A DNA stretch of 64,000 bases from Pseudomonadota bacterium. Lineage in GTDB: Bacteria; Myxococcota; Myxococcia; Myxococcales; Myxococcaceae. The position numbers and the translations under genes are program-made. The stretch lies in the NCBI GenBank assembly GCA_023423535.1, contig JAFAFL010000137.1, positions 248,001 to 312,000 on the forward strand, read 5' to 3'. Below are positions 25,820 to 34,348 of this stretch, in pieces. Numbering within the stretch: the stretch's first letter is position 1; every line of letters begins with the position of its first letter. The notes under the pieces are model-generated. The model saw only the letters and a program-made list of their open reading frames with translations, did no database searches and was not told the DNA's origin.

Positions 25820-27196
25820 ATGTCCACGCGCTACCCACTGCCGTACCTCGGCCTCGGGCTCACCGCGAACCTCGACGGGCTCGCGCCGCCGGATCCGTGG
25901 GCGCTCAACGCGCAGCGGCCCGGCCTCTTCGACTTCGCCGAGTACAGCGCGCCGCTGCGTCACGATCCCTCCTTGTGGAAGGGCCGCGAGGGCCTGCCCG
26001 TCCTCTTCCACCCGGTGCACCTGAACCTGTGGGGCCCGGAGCTGGAGAGCCCGGAGGCATTGGCGGACCTCGACGCGCAGGCGAAGCTCGTCGGCTCGCC
26101 GTGGGTGGGCAACGACGTGGGCTGGTGGCACGCGAGGGGCGAGGCGATCCCCGGCTACCTCTATGTCGCGCCGCCGCTCGACGCGCAGGGGCTCGACGAG
26201 GCCACGCTGCACGCGCGCCACGTCCAGCGGCACCTGTCCGTCCCGCTCGCGCTGGAGAACCCGGCGGTGATCGCCGTGCGCGGCGGAATGCACGTGCTCG
26301 ACTTCATGGCCGAGCTGTCGGACCGCACCGGCGCGCCGCTGCTCATCGATCTGGGTCACCTGTTGAGCCACCAGCTCGCGCGCGGCGGGGACCTGCGCAG
26401 CGGCTTCGACGGCTTCCCGTTCGAGCGCGTGATCGAGCTGCACCTCGCGGGCGGCGTGGTCACCTGGACCGGCGCCCGCCGCGGCGTGTACGTGGACGAT
26501 CACACGCAGGCGGTGCGCGAAGAGCTGCACGCGCTGCTCGAAGAGGTCGTCCCTCGCTGCACGAACCTGCGCGCGGTGACCTTCGAAGGGGACGGGCATC
26601 CCGAACCCATCGCCGCACGAACGCTGCAGCGGTTGCGCGCGCTCGTTCCGCCTCCGTCGCCGGACCGGCCCTCCATCGACTGGCCGATCACCGCAAACGA
26701 AGGAAGCGCGCCCGCGTCCGCACCCGAGCCCGCGCTCTCACACCGGCTCTTCGCCGAGTCCTGGGGCCGGCTGCCGTGCGACGAGGATCCGACCGGTGCG
26801 GCGGCGGAGCTCGACTTCCGCCTCGCGGTCCTCGCGCAGACCCTCGAGCGCAGCTTCCCTCTGTCTCGGCTGCTGCTCGCCGGCACGCGTGAAGGGCTCG
26901 CGGACTTCGCGCGCTCTGACGCCTTCATCGGCTGCTTCACCGACCCCGAGCGTTCCCGCACCGTCCTCCGCGCCTTCGCCTCCTGGGGACGAGAGCAACT
27001 GCGGGAGCGAAGCGACCCCGCGGCGGAAGCGGTGCTCGCGCTGGAGACGGCCGGCATGCGCGCGCGCCTCGAGGAGGCCCACTTCGCGGCCCGGGCGCTG
27101 AGGCGGCACCTCGTGGGACGCGCCTGGGCAACCGGTGCTTTGGAGCTGGAAGCCCTCGAAGGGCTGCGTCAGGTGATCGCGCGGACGGTCCGTTAG
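25820..27196 (+). CDS. DUF692 (MNIO-family) iron enzyme fused to a helical C-terminal domain
   Basis: 458 residues. DUF692 proteins are TIM-barrel multinuclear iron enzymes that modify cysteines of small peptides, as MbnB does for methanobactin. Candidate metal ligands in family order are H64 and H67, N98/D99, E146, D177 with H180 and H184, E206/H208 (ELHLAGG), D226/D227/H228 and E256. The family D-x-N-N motif after the barrel strand reads DLGHLL here, a local variation. Residues 300-458 are an extra all-helical domain with LERSFPLSRLLLAGTREG, which loosely resembles the partner HvfC-type (DUF2063) proteins. No precursor peptide gene was found beside it. It overlaps the convergent kinase by 4 bp. 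Confidence 0.8.
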   Translation: MSTRYPLPYLGLGLTANLDGLAPPDPWALNAQRPGLFDFAEYSAPLRHDPSLWKGREGLPVLFHPVHLNLWGPELESPEALADLDAQAKLVGSPWVGNDVGWWHARGEAIPGYLYVAPPLDAQGLDEATLHARHVQRHLSVPLALENPAVIAVRGGMHVLDFMAELSDRTGAPLLIDLGHLLSHQLARGGDLRSGFDGFPFERVIELHLAGGVVTWTGARRGVYVDDHTQAVREELHALLEEVVPRCTNLRAVTFEGDGHPEPIAARTLQRLRALVPPPSPDRPSIDWPITANEGSAPASAPEPALSHRLFAESWGRLPCDEDPTGAAAELDFRLAVLAQTLERSFPLSRLLLAGTREGLADFARSDAFIGCFTDPERSRTVLRAFASWGREQLRERSDPAAEAVLALETAGMRARLEEAHFAARALRRHLVGRAWATGALELEALEGLRQVIARTVR

Positions 27197-28395
27197 ACGC
27201 GCGGAGGCACGAGCGCCTGCGACGCCGGCGGAAAGCGGAGCGTGAAGAGCGTGCCGCGCCCCGGCTCCGACTCGCACGAGATCGTCCCGCCCATCCGCGT
27301 CACCAGCGCATGGCAGACGGCGAGCCCGAGCCCCGTCCCCACGCCGACGTCCCTGGTGGTGAAGAAGGGCTCGAAGATGCGGCTGCGCACGCCCTCGTCC
27401 ATGCCGGTGCCGGAGTCCTTCACCGTCCACTCCGCCCAGCCGTCCTCACCGGTGCCCACGCCGATCTCGATCCGCTGCGCTTCCGGATCTCCCGCTGGAA
27501 TCGCGTGCCCCGCGTTGATGAGCACGTTGAGCAGCGCCTGTCCCAGCTTCGCCGCGTTGCCCATCACCTTCGGCGCGGGACCGAAGCGGGTGACCACGCG
27601 CGCGCGCCGGCGGAGCTCGCAGCCCGCGATCTGCAGCGCGGCCTCCGTCACCTCCGCCAGCCCCACCTCCTGCACCGAGTCGTCCGCGCGCGAGAACGTC
27701 TGCAGGTCGCGCACGATCGCCGCCATCCTCCGGGCGCCCTCCGCCGCGTCCTCCAGCGCCTCGAGCACCGCCGGACCGGGGACTTCGCCCTTCGTCAGCT
27801 CCTCCTCGAGGAACCGCAGGTTGGAGAGCACCCACGCGAGCGGGTTGTTCAGCTCGTGCGCCACGCCGGAGGCGAGCACGCCGACGGACGCCATCCGGTC
27901 CGTCATCATCATCCGCGCCTCGAGCTGCCGGCGCTCGGTCACGTCCCGCGAGAGGCTGATGACCGCCGGTTCACCGTCGAAGTCGAAGGGCACCGCGCGC
28001 GCCTCGATCACCCGGCCGTCCTCGTGGCGGTACTCGATCGGCGCCAGCGGCATCCGCGTCCGGGCGCACTCGTGGATCCGCACCCGCGCCTGCGCCGCCG
28101 GCGCCTTCGGCATCACGTCCTCGACCGGCAGGCCGCGCCGGGCCCGCGCCTCCGTCATGCCGAAGAGCCTCATCGCCGCGGTGTTGCAGAGGATGAGTCG
28201 CGCCTCGCCGGTCCAGACGCACACGCCGTCCGGCACCTGCTCCACGAGCTCGCGCAGCAGCCGCACCTCCTCTTCCGGCGCCCGCGACCGGGCCTCCCTC
28301 ACCTGCGCGGAGCCTTCGTCCTCCGGACACACCGCCGCCGACGGGGCGCTGAGGCCCTGCGTGAGAGGAGGGTGCAGGTCGCGTGAAGAGGTCAT
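27193..28395 (-). CDS. PAS-domain sensor histidine kinase
   Basis: 400 residues from the ATG at 28395. No transmembrane helix, so a soluble kinase. A PAS domain covers about 47-160 (VPDGVCVWTGEARLILCNTAAMRLFG) and ends in the PAC-like SLSRDVTERRQLE. The HisKA domain has the phosphoacceptor histidine in GVAHELNNPLAW near 185, and the ATPase domain has the N box, the DSGTGM G1 box and the GTGLGLAV G2 box. No response regulator gene is adjacent, so it is an orphan kinase. It converges on the DUF692 gene (overlapping stop codons) and diverges from udk across 136 bp. Confidence 0.9.
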   Translation of the reverse strand: MTSSRDLHPPLTQGLSAPSAAVCPEDEGSAQVREARSRAPEEEVRLLRELVEQVPDGVCVWTGEARLILCNTAAMRLFGMTEARARRGLPVEDVMPKAPAAQARVRIHECARTRMPLAPIEYRHEDGRVIEARAVPFDFDGEPAVISLSRDVTERRQLEARMMMTDRMASVGVLASGVAHELNNPLAWVLSNLRFLEEELTKGEVPGPAVLEALEDAAEGARRMAAIVRDLQTFSRADDSVQEVGLAEVTEAALQIAGCELRRRARVVTRFGPAPKVMGNAAKLGQALLNVLINAGHAIPAGDPEAQRIEIGVGTGEDGWAEWTVKDSGTGMDEGVRSRIFEPFFTTRDVGVGTGLGLAVCHALVTRMGGTISCESEPGRGTLFTLRFPPASQALVPPRV

Positions 28396-28531
28396 TGCTG
28401 CTTCGACTCCGTAGCAATCCCGGTAATCCGGTTCCAGTAGAGTCCGCCCGGACCCGGCCCTTCGCGGGGCGGTCAGGCAGGGCGGAGGCTGTCCTTGCGC
28501 AGTGCCGCGGTGACCGATAGACGGGCCCGCG

Positions 28532-29164
28532 ATGCACAAGCCGCTCGTGGTGGGAATCGCCGGAGGGACCGCCTCCGGAAAGACGACGGTGGCCCGCAAG
28601 CTTCACGAAGCGCTGCGGGGCTCGCGGGTCGCGTTCATCGATCAGGACGCGTACTACAAGGACCTCTCGGACCTTCCGCTGGAGGAGCGGCGCGAGATCA
28701 ACTTCGACCACCCCGACGCCTTCGACACCGAGCTGCTCGTCTCGCAGCTGCGCGCGCTGAAGGCGATGAAGGCGGTGGAGAAGCCCGTCTACGACTTCGT
28801 CACCTCCACGCGCCGGCAGGACACCATGCGCGTCGATCCGGGTGACCTCATCCTCATCGAAGGCATCCTCGTGCTGCACATGGAGGACGTCCGCAACGAG
28901 CTCGACGTGCGCATCTTCGTGGACGCCGAGGACGACGTGCGGATCATCCGGCGGCTCATGCGCGACATCAAGGAGCGCGGCCGCGACTTCGACCACGTGG
29001 TGCACCAGTACTTCCGGCACGTGCGGCCCATGCACATGGGCTTCGTCGAGCCCTCCAAGCGGCACGCGGACATCATCGTTCCGCACGGGGGCAACAACGA
29101 CACTGCCATCGAAATGCTGGTGGGCGCCCTCCGGTCGAGGATGCACCAGCGCCCCGAGATGTAG
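28532..29164 (+). CDS. udk: Uridine kinase
   Basis: 210 residues, normal for the family. Udk phosphorylates uridine and cytidine with ATP or GTP in pyrimidine salvage. P-loop GGTASGKTT at 11-19, substrate-binding DQDAYYKDL near 38, the NFDHPDAFD motif near 57 and the RRLMRDIKERGRDF lid region near 140 are all present. The ATG at 28532 is the only sensible start. It stands alone, divergent from the histidine kinase gene. Confidence 0.95.
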   Translation: MHKPLVVGIAGGTASGKTTVARKLHEALRGSRVAFIDQDAYYKDLSDLPLEERREINFDHPDAFDTELLVSQLRALKAMKAVEKPVYDFVTSTRRQDTMRVDPGDLILIEGILVLHMEDVRNELDVRIFVDAEDDVRIIRRLMRDIKERGRDFDHVVHQYFRHVRPMHMGFVEPSKRHADIIVPHGGNNDTAIEMLVGALRSRMHQRPEM

Positions 29165-29257
29165 CGCTTCCGAGTCGCCGCCTCCCTCGCCGTCCTTCCG
29201 GGCAGGACTTCCGCGCTCGCTGGATCGGCCTGGCGAATTCCCATATCAATCGGCCCC

Positions 29258-30187
29258 ATGAAGCGTTCTTTCGGGCTGATCATCGTGCTCGTCGGCGTCC
29301 TCGCCGTCGGGTACTTCGCGTACGACGCGTACAAGCAGAAGGCGACGGAGCTCAATCGCTCGGCCGACCTCGCGCGCATCCAGAACAACTACTACGAGCG
29401 CATCGGCTGGCTCCGGGCGAACCCGGACGCGCGCGCCTACCGCGACGAGGTGACGACCTTCTTCCGGTGGTACTTCAAGGAGCTCAACGAGCACCAGAAC
29501 CGCTACGGCGGCAACAAGGCGTTCGACGACTACCTGAAGGAGATCGAGGCCCGCGCGGAGCGTCTGAGCGACCAGCAGATCGACGAGCGCAAGCGCGTGT
29601 ACGCGCAGGTGAAGCAGGTCTTCGACCAGTTCAAGAACGGCAGCTACTCGCCGGTCTACACGCACAGCGACGACGGCCTGCGCCTCGACGTGATGAGCGC
29701 GGACGTGAAGATGATCGACGGGCAGCCGAAGATCCACCTGCCCATCGTGCTCTGGGGCGCCATGCGCGAGGAGCGCGAGGACGACCGCAAGATGCGCAAG
29801 ATGGTCACCTCCGCGAACTTCAGCGCGCTGTGGCGGCTCTACGACGCGAAGGGCAAGCTCGTGGGCGAGATGAACGTCTCCGGCGATCCGACGAACAAGG
29901 TCGATCACCCGGAGCGCTTCGTGAAGCACTTCCCCGCGCAGGTGGTGCTCGGCCAGTACGACATCGACCTGCTGCCCAACGAGGTCTCGCGCGTGGAGAT
30001 GGAGTTCACCGTGGCCTCGCGGTCGCCGTCCGGTGGCGAGGCGCGCGGCAACTTCACCTGGAAGCTCGACGCGCCGGCCGCGTGGAAGCTGAAGGAGGGC
30101 GAGGCCTGGCGGGATGCGCAGGAGGACGTGCGCCCGCTGGAGGAGATCGATCCGGCCGCCGCCGCTGCAGCGAACCGCGGCCGCTAG
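29258..30187 (+). CDS. Membrane-anchored hypothetical protein
   Basis: 309 residues. A single N-terminal hydrophobic helix (GLIIVLVGVLAVGYFAYDAY, about 6-25) anchors it, and the remainder is predicted periplasmic or extracytoplasmic. The first half is helical and charged (NNYYERIGWLRANPDARAY); the second half (130-280) has strand-rich segments such as VVLGQYDIDLLPNEVSRVEM. No domain recognised. It is preceded by 93 bp after udk and followed by a hairpin that may terminate it. Confidence 0.7.
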   Translation: MKRSFGLIIVLVGVLAVGYFAYDAYKQKATELNRSADLARIQNNYYERIGWLRANPDARAYRDEVTTFFRWYFKELNEHQNRYGGNKAFDDYLKEIEARAERLSDQQIDERKRVYAQVKQVFDQFKNGSYSPVYTHSDDGLRLDVMSADVKMIDGQPKIHLPIVLWGAMREEREDDRKMRKMVTSANFSALWRLYDAKGKLVGEMNVSGDPTNKVDHPERFVKHFPAQVVLGQYDIDLLPNEVSRVEMEFTVASRSPSGGEARGNFTWKLDAPAAWKLKEGEAWRDAQEDVRPLEEIDPAAAAAANRGR

Positions 30188-30211
30188 ACTCTCCCGCAGC
30201 GCGAAGTCCCA

Positions 30212-30258
30212 AAGGCCCGCCGGTGCACGCTCTTCAGAGCCTGCCCCGCGCGGGCCTT
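30212..30258 (+). terminator. Candidate terminator or attenuator hairpin after the membrane-anchored protein
   Basis: Arms AAGGCCCGC and GCGGGCCTT form a 9-bp stem; inside the loop GCTC-TTCA-GAGC can form a second small hairpin. It is followed by CTCATGTC, not a clean T-tract. It lies 25 bp past the stop at 30187 and 78 bp before the sirtuin start. Confidence 0.45.
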
Positions 30259-30335
30259 CTCATGTCCTCAACGCCGAGCAGCCGGCCAGCCGCCCCCGAG
30301 CGCCGACCGCCCACACGGATTACCTACCCAGACGC

Positions 30336-31190
30336 ATGTTCCGCCCGCCCGAAGCGCCGCCGGCCGCCGAAGCCGACATCGACGCGCTGTGCCGCCTCTT
30401 CGAGGGCCGCGAGGTCTGCGTGCTCACCGGCGCGGGCTGCAGCACCGAGTCCGGCATCCCCGACTACCGGAGCCCCCTGCAGCGCGAGCGCGTGCGCCGG
30501 CCCATCCAGCACCAGGACTTCGTGCGCAGCGAGCGGACGCGGGCGCGCTACTGGGCGCGGAGCCTTCTGGGCTGGCCGTCCTTCGCGCGCTTCGAGCCCA
30601 ACGCCTGTCACCGCGCGCTGTCGGCGCTGGCGCATGCGGGCCACGTGCGCTCCGTCATCACCCAGAACGTGGACCGGCTGCACCAGAAGGCCGGCTCGCC
30701 GCGGGTGCTGGAGCTTCACGGCGCGTTGGAGCGGGTCGTGTGCCTCGGCTGTGGCGCGCTGCTGCACCGGGACGTGCTCCAGGCGCAACTGCGCGCGCTG
30801 AACGAGGGCTTCGCCGAGCGGTTCGCGCCGGAGCTTCGGCCCGACGGCGACGCGGAGCTGCCGCCGAGCGTGGAGGACACCTTCGTCGTCCCGCCCTGCA
30901 GCGCGTGTGGCGGGGTGCTCAAGCCGGACGTCGTCTTCTTCGGCGACAACGTCTCGCCTGCGCTGGTGGAGGAGGCGTTCGAAGAGGTGGAGAGGGCGCG
31001 CGCATTGATCGTCGCCGGCTCGTCGCTGCACGTCTTCTCCGGCTTCCGCTTCGTCCGGCGCGCGCACGAACGGGGCATCCCCATCGCGGTGGTGAACCTC
31101 GGCGAGACGAGGGCGGACGCGCTGGCCCACTTCCGGGTCGAGGGCCGCGTGTCCGACGTGCTCGGCAGGGTGGCCGCGCGCCTCACCTGA
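30336..31190 (+). CDS. NAD-dependent protein deacylase (sirtuin)
   Basis: 284 residues from the ATG at 30336; the longer upstream frame is in intergenic DNA. Sirtuins remove acyl groups from lysines, consuming NAD. Motifs: GAGCSTESGIPDYR at 32-45, TQNVDRLHQKAG near 108, the catalytic histidine in LELHG near 125, a zinc site from two CxxC pairs (CLGC and CSAC), and the GSSLHVFSGF NAD-binding loop near 228. FFGD is the usual segment after the second CxxC. Isolated gene, no adjacent acetyltransferase or acetyl-CoA synthetase. Confidence 0.93.
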   Translation: MFRPPEAPPAAEADIDALCRLFEGREVCVLTGAGCSTESGIPDYRSPLQRERVRRPIQHQDFVRSERTRARYWARSLLGWPSFARFEPNACHRALSALAHAGHVRSVITQNVDRLHQKAGSPRVLELHGALERVVCLGCGALLHRDVLQAQLRALNEGFAERFAPELRPDGDAELPPSVEDTFVVPPCSACGGVLKPDVVFFGDNVSPALVEEAFEEVERARALIVAGSSLHVFSGFRFVRRAHERGIPIAVVNLGETRADALAHFRVEGRVSDVLGRVAARLT

Positions 31191-31283
31191 AGGTCTCCCC
31201 CAGGTCATTGACGCGCCGCTCCCGGAGGGCAGCGGTTGCCGACGCGCGTTCGCGGGTCCACCTCAGGTGGGGGAGGGGATGAC

Positions 31284-32045
31284 ATGCTGGCAATCACCGC
31301 GACCGCGGCCGCCGCCGCGATGCTCGTTGCGCTCGGGCAGGCTGACGGCCCAGAGCTCACGCGCAGCCGGTCGGAGGACACAGCGCAGGCCCAGGGGGAC
31401 CGCCACGCGCCGCTCGCCCTCGGCGCCGGCACCGACTTTCCGCTCACCGTCGGCGGCTATCTGCGCGCGGAGGTTGGGCCTCGGATCCAGCTGGGCACCT
31501 CGGTGGGCGTGTTGCCGCGCCCGTACCTCGAGGCCCTCAACGACGGGCTGGTGCGCTTCGACGTCATCGACGAGCGGACGGCCGCGCTGCTCGAGGCCAC
31601 GCTGAAGAACTCGCTCGTGTGGCGCGCGCAGCTGGGGCTTCGTCCCTTCCGGCGCTCCGGCTTCTATCTGGTGGGCGGGTACACCTTCATCGGCCTCGGT
31701 GGAGACCTCACCGGCGCGGAAGCGGTGAGGGCGCTGGCGCTCGGCGGCACGACGATCCCCGGCATCGATAACCTGCAGCTCGACGCCACTGCGATCGCGC
31801 ACCAGGCGGGCGGCGAGCTCGGGTGGCGCTGGCGGCTCGGCGACGTCGCCGCGCTGGAGGCGGCGGTGGGCGGCTTCTACACGTTCGCGGCGAACACCAA
31901 CCTCACGCTGCGCACGGCAGATGGCGGGAGCTCACCCTTCGTGGAACCGCTGGTCAGCGCGGGCGAGGCGTACCTCGACGACACCCTCCGCAAGTACTTC
32001 CACGGCGGCTACCTCTCGCTGCGCGGCTACGTGGACCTGCTCTGA
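31284..32045 (+). CDS. Secreted outer-membrane-like beta protein, unknown function
   Basis: 253 residues from the ATG at 31284, preceded by GGGAGGGG; an earlier in-frame ATG at 31236 gives a worse signal. An Ala-rich signal peptide leads into a strand-rich chain with glycine turns and aromatic residues (GFYLVGGYTFIGLGGDL, LGWRWRLGDVAALEAAVGGFY), suggesting a small outer-membrane barrel. It ends in RGYVDLL rather than an aromatic residue. It converges on the propeller gene with 20 bp between stops. Confidence 0.65.
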   Translation: MLAITATAAAAAMLVALGQADGPELTRSRSEDTAQAQGDRHAPLALGAGTDFPLTVGGYLRAEVGPRIQLGTSVGVLPRPYLEALNDGLVRFDVIDERTAALLEATLKNSLVWRAQLGLRPFRRSGFYLVGGYTFIGLGGDLTGAEAVRALALGGTTIPGIDNLQLDATAIAHQAGGELGWRWRLGDVAALEAAVGGFYTFAANTNLTLRTADGGSSPFVEPLVSAGEAYLDDTLRKYFHGGYLSLRGYVDLL

Positions 32046-32065
32046 CCCTCGCGAAGGACTTCGCT

Positions 32066-34261
32066 TCAAAGGACGGCAAGGCTGCTGGAGAGCCGCCAGG
32101 CGGTGAGCGAGCCGTCCTCGTCCAGCGCGTAGAGGTTCAGCTTCGAATCGACCTGCAGGCCGCACAGGCCGACGCCGGTGTGCACCTCGGCCAGCACCCG
32201 GCCGCCGCGCGGATCGACGGCGCGGGTGACCTCTCCGGGCAGGAGCACCACGCCGCGCGCCGCACGAGGCGGAACGAACGCGTGCAGGGATTCACCGCGC
32301 TCGGCGGAGGTGCCCACCCGCCATGACTGCGCGCCCTCGAGATCGAACATCGCGCCCGCGCCGGAAGGACCCGACACGACGACGCTGCGGCCCACCGCGA
32401 TGAGGCCGAAGGGCCCTTCGCCGAGGTGCAGCGGCCGCTGCCAGAGCACGGTCCCGCGCGAGGTGAGACAGACGAGCACGCCTTCGCCGCCTTCGACGCC
32501 CGCCAGCAGCACCCGCCCGCCGAGCACCAACGGCCGAGACGGTGTCCCCAGCGGCAGCTCGCGCACCCAGACCGAACGGCCCGAGTGCACGTCCGACACG
32601 CCCACGAAGGTCTGCTCACCGCGCCCGCCCACGGTGACGATCCGCCGCGCCCACGGCACGGGCGCCATGAGGTACGGCGCCGGCGCGCGGTTGCGATAGC
32701 GCAGCTGCCCGTCGGCGAGTTCGAGCCCGTAGAGCAGGCCCGTGTCCGTCGTCATCAGCGCCCGGTGACCGTGCACGAGCAGGTGCGCGCGGGTGATGCG
32801 CACCGGAAGCATGCGCCACCTCTCGCGGCCGGTCAGCGCATCCCAGGCCACCGCGCCGCGGCCCTGCGCGGAGGCCACGAACAGCCCGTCCATCCGGCAC
32901 AGGTCCGGGCCGATGGAGAGCCCGTCGTGATCGCGCAGCCAGCTCGCGTCCCGGCCCTCCGGCAGGCCCACCACCCGCTCCGCTTCGGCGCTGACCACGA
33001 AGCCGTCCGGCGCGACCGCCACGCCGTGGGTACCGCTGCGCGCGAAGAGGCGCTCGCCCTTCGGCGAAAGGCCCGTGACGAGCTCCGGGGTGACGACCAG
33101 CGGGCCGCGCTTTCCCAACCGCAGTGAGCCAGGCTCGTCGCCCGTCAGGTTCGTCTGCTGCCACTGCTGGGCGAAGCGGAGCTTTCGAACCCTGCCTGGA
33201 CCCGGCAGCGGCTTCTCCTCGTCGACGCGTTTCCGGCGGCGGGGCGGGGCCTTCTCCGGCTCGGTGCCCGGCTCGGGTGCGACTCCGCGGTGAAGCCTCG
33301 CGAGGCCCTCACGGCAGCGGCCCTGCAGCTCCACCAGCCACGGGTTCTTCCCCTGCGCGGGCGCGTGTGCGCGGACGACGAGCGCCAGCCGCTGCCCCAG
33401 ATCGAAGCAGGCCTCAGCGAGCGCCCGCGGATCGCAGTCCACTGCGCGGCCGGGAACGAGCTCCAGCCGCCTCCGCTCCAGATCGATCGTCACCGGCCGG
33501 CCCTGACCGCCCGGCGTGAAGCGGAACCGCGCATCCTCCAGCTCCAGCGCGTGAGCGAGCTCCTGTCCCTGCCGCGCGAGCTCCAGCGCCACGAGGAAGG
33601 GCGGCGCGCTGGCCTTCCACGGCGTCTGCGAGCCCACGTGCAACGAGACCGTGCCTGCAGTCAGCAGCGTGCCCAGCGCCCCGCGCTCGAGCCCCGGACG
33701 AAAGGCGCGGAGCAGCTCGGATGGGTCCTCCACCGTGAAGGCGAACCCCACCGGCTCCTGCGCCCGGTGCAGGTGGCTGAAGCCCTCCTTCTTCGACTCG
33801 TCTCCGCCATGAGGAACCCGCGCCCGCGCGAGCTTCTCGATGCGTCCGGCAAAGCCTTTGCGCACCTCGGCAGGGATGGTCACCCGCGCCTCGGCGAAGT
33901 CCGCCAGCAGCGCGCGTCCACACTCGACAGCGGCGGCGACGAGGTCCTCCAGCTCAACCGTCAGCGGCCCGTAGAGCCTGCGCGCCGGGCGCGCGAGCGA
34001 GACGACCTCCAGCTTCGCCTGACCGCCATCGCGCCGGATGAGCAGCTCGAGGTGCGCGTGCGGCAGGGGCACGCCGGTCAGCGGGACGTCACCTGCGACC
34101 AGTCCCCACAGCCCGTCGATGAGCTCGGGGACGATTCGCTCCAGCGGCTCCTCGCTCGCGCCGCTGAGGAGATCCACGCCGTCCAGCTCCAGGCCGAACG
34201 CGTCGTGCGGGCTGCCGTGCCCCTCGCGTTTCCAGGCCTGTCCGTAGCGAAAATGGATCAT
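32066..34261 (-). CDS. PQQ/beta-propeller-like repeat protein
   Basis: 731 residues, no signal peptide. Residues 1-330 are helical and contain many Leu/Arg motifs without a recognised family. From about 360 to the end there are repeated PQQ-like propeller blades (GRVLLAGVEGGEGVLVCLTSRGTVLWQRPL, GRSVVVSGPSGAG), each with the GxxxWxxxL pattern seen in outer-membrane-assembly and PQQ-enzyme propellers. It is divergent from the HARE-HTH gene by 87 bp and shares that AT-rich spacer. Function unknown; a scaffold or periplasm-like propeller role is possible but no export signal is seen. Confidence 0.75.
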   Translation of the reverse strand: MIHFRYGQAWKREGHGSPHDAFGLELDGVDLLSGASEEPLERIVPELIDGLWGLVAGDVPLTGVPLPHAHLELLIRRDGGQAKLEVVSLARPARRLYGPLTVELEDLVAAAVECGRALLADFAEARVTIPAEVRKGFAGRIEKLARARVPHGGDESKKEGFSHLHRAQEPVGFAFTVEDPSELLRAFRPGLERGALGTLLTAGTVSLHVGSQTPWKASAPPFLVALELARQGQELAHALELEDARFRFTPGGQGRPVTIDLERRRLELVPGRAVDCDPRALAEACFDLGQRLALVVRAHAPAQGKNPWLVELQGRCREGLARLHRGVAPEPGTEPEKAPPRRRKRVDEEKPLPGPGRVRKLRFAQQWQQTNLTGDEPGSLRLGKRGPLVVTPELVTGLSPKGERLFARSGTHGVAVAPDGFVVSAEAERVVGLPEGRDASWLRDHDGLSIGPDLCRMDGLFVASAQGRGAVAWDALTGRERWRMLPVRITRAHLLVHGHRALMTTDTGLLYGLELADGQLRYRNRAPAPYLMAPVPWARRIVTVGGRGEQTFVGVSDVHSGRSVWVRELPLGTPSRPLVLGGRVLLAGVEGGEGVLVCLTSRGTVLWQRPLHLGEGPFGLIAVGRSVVVSGPSGAGAMFDLEGAQSWRVGTSAERGESLHAFVPPRAARGVVLLPGEVTRAVDPRGGRVLAEVHTGVGLCGLQVDSKLNLYALDEDGSLTAWRLSSSLAVL

Positions 34262-34271
34262 CCTACCTTTA

Positions 34272-34300
34272 TTGACAGGTCACTCCGGGATGCCTAGCAT
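34272..34300 (+). promoter_or_regulatory. Strong sigma-70-type promoter of the HARE-HTH gene
   Basis: TTGACA at 34272-34277, 17-bp spacer, TAGCAT at 34295-34300. The -35 is a perfect consensus and the -10 matches four of six. The predicted transcript starts about 42 bp before the ATG at 34349. The surrounding 87 bp are clearly more AT-rich than the neighbouring genes. Confidence 0.6.
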
Positions 34301-34348
34301 CCGGCCGATCTAATTTTCCAACCATTTGAATTCACTGAGAAAAACAGA

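Noticed and set aside
28396..28531. Sigma-54-like promoter upstream of the PAS histidine kinase
   Set aside because: TTGC is present on the minus strand, but the GG of the -24 box is two bases out of register, so the GG-N10-GC rule fails.
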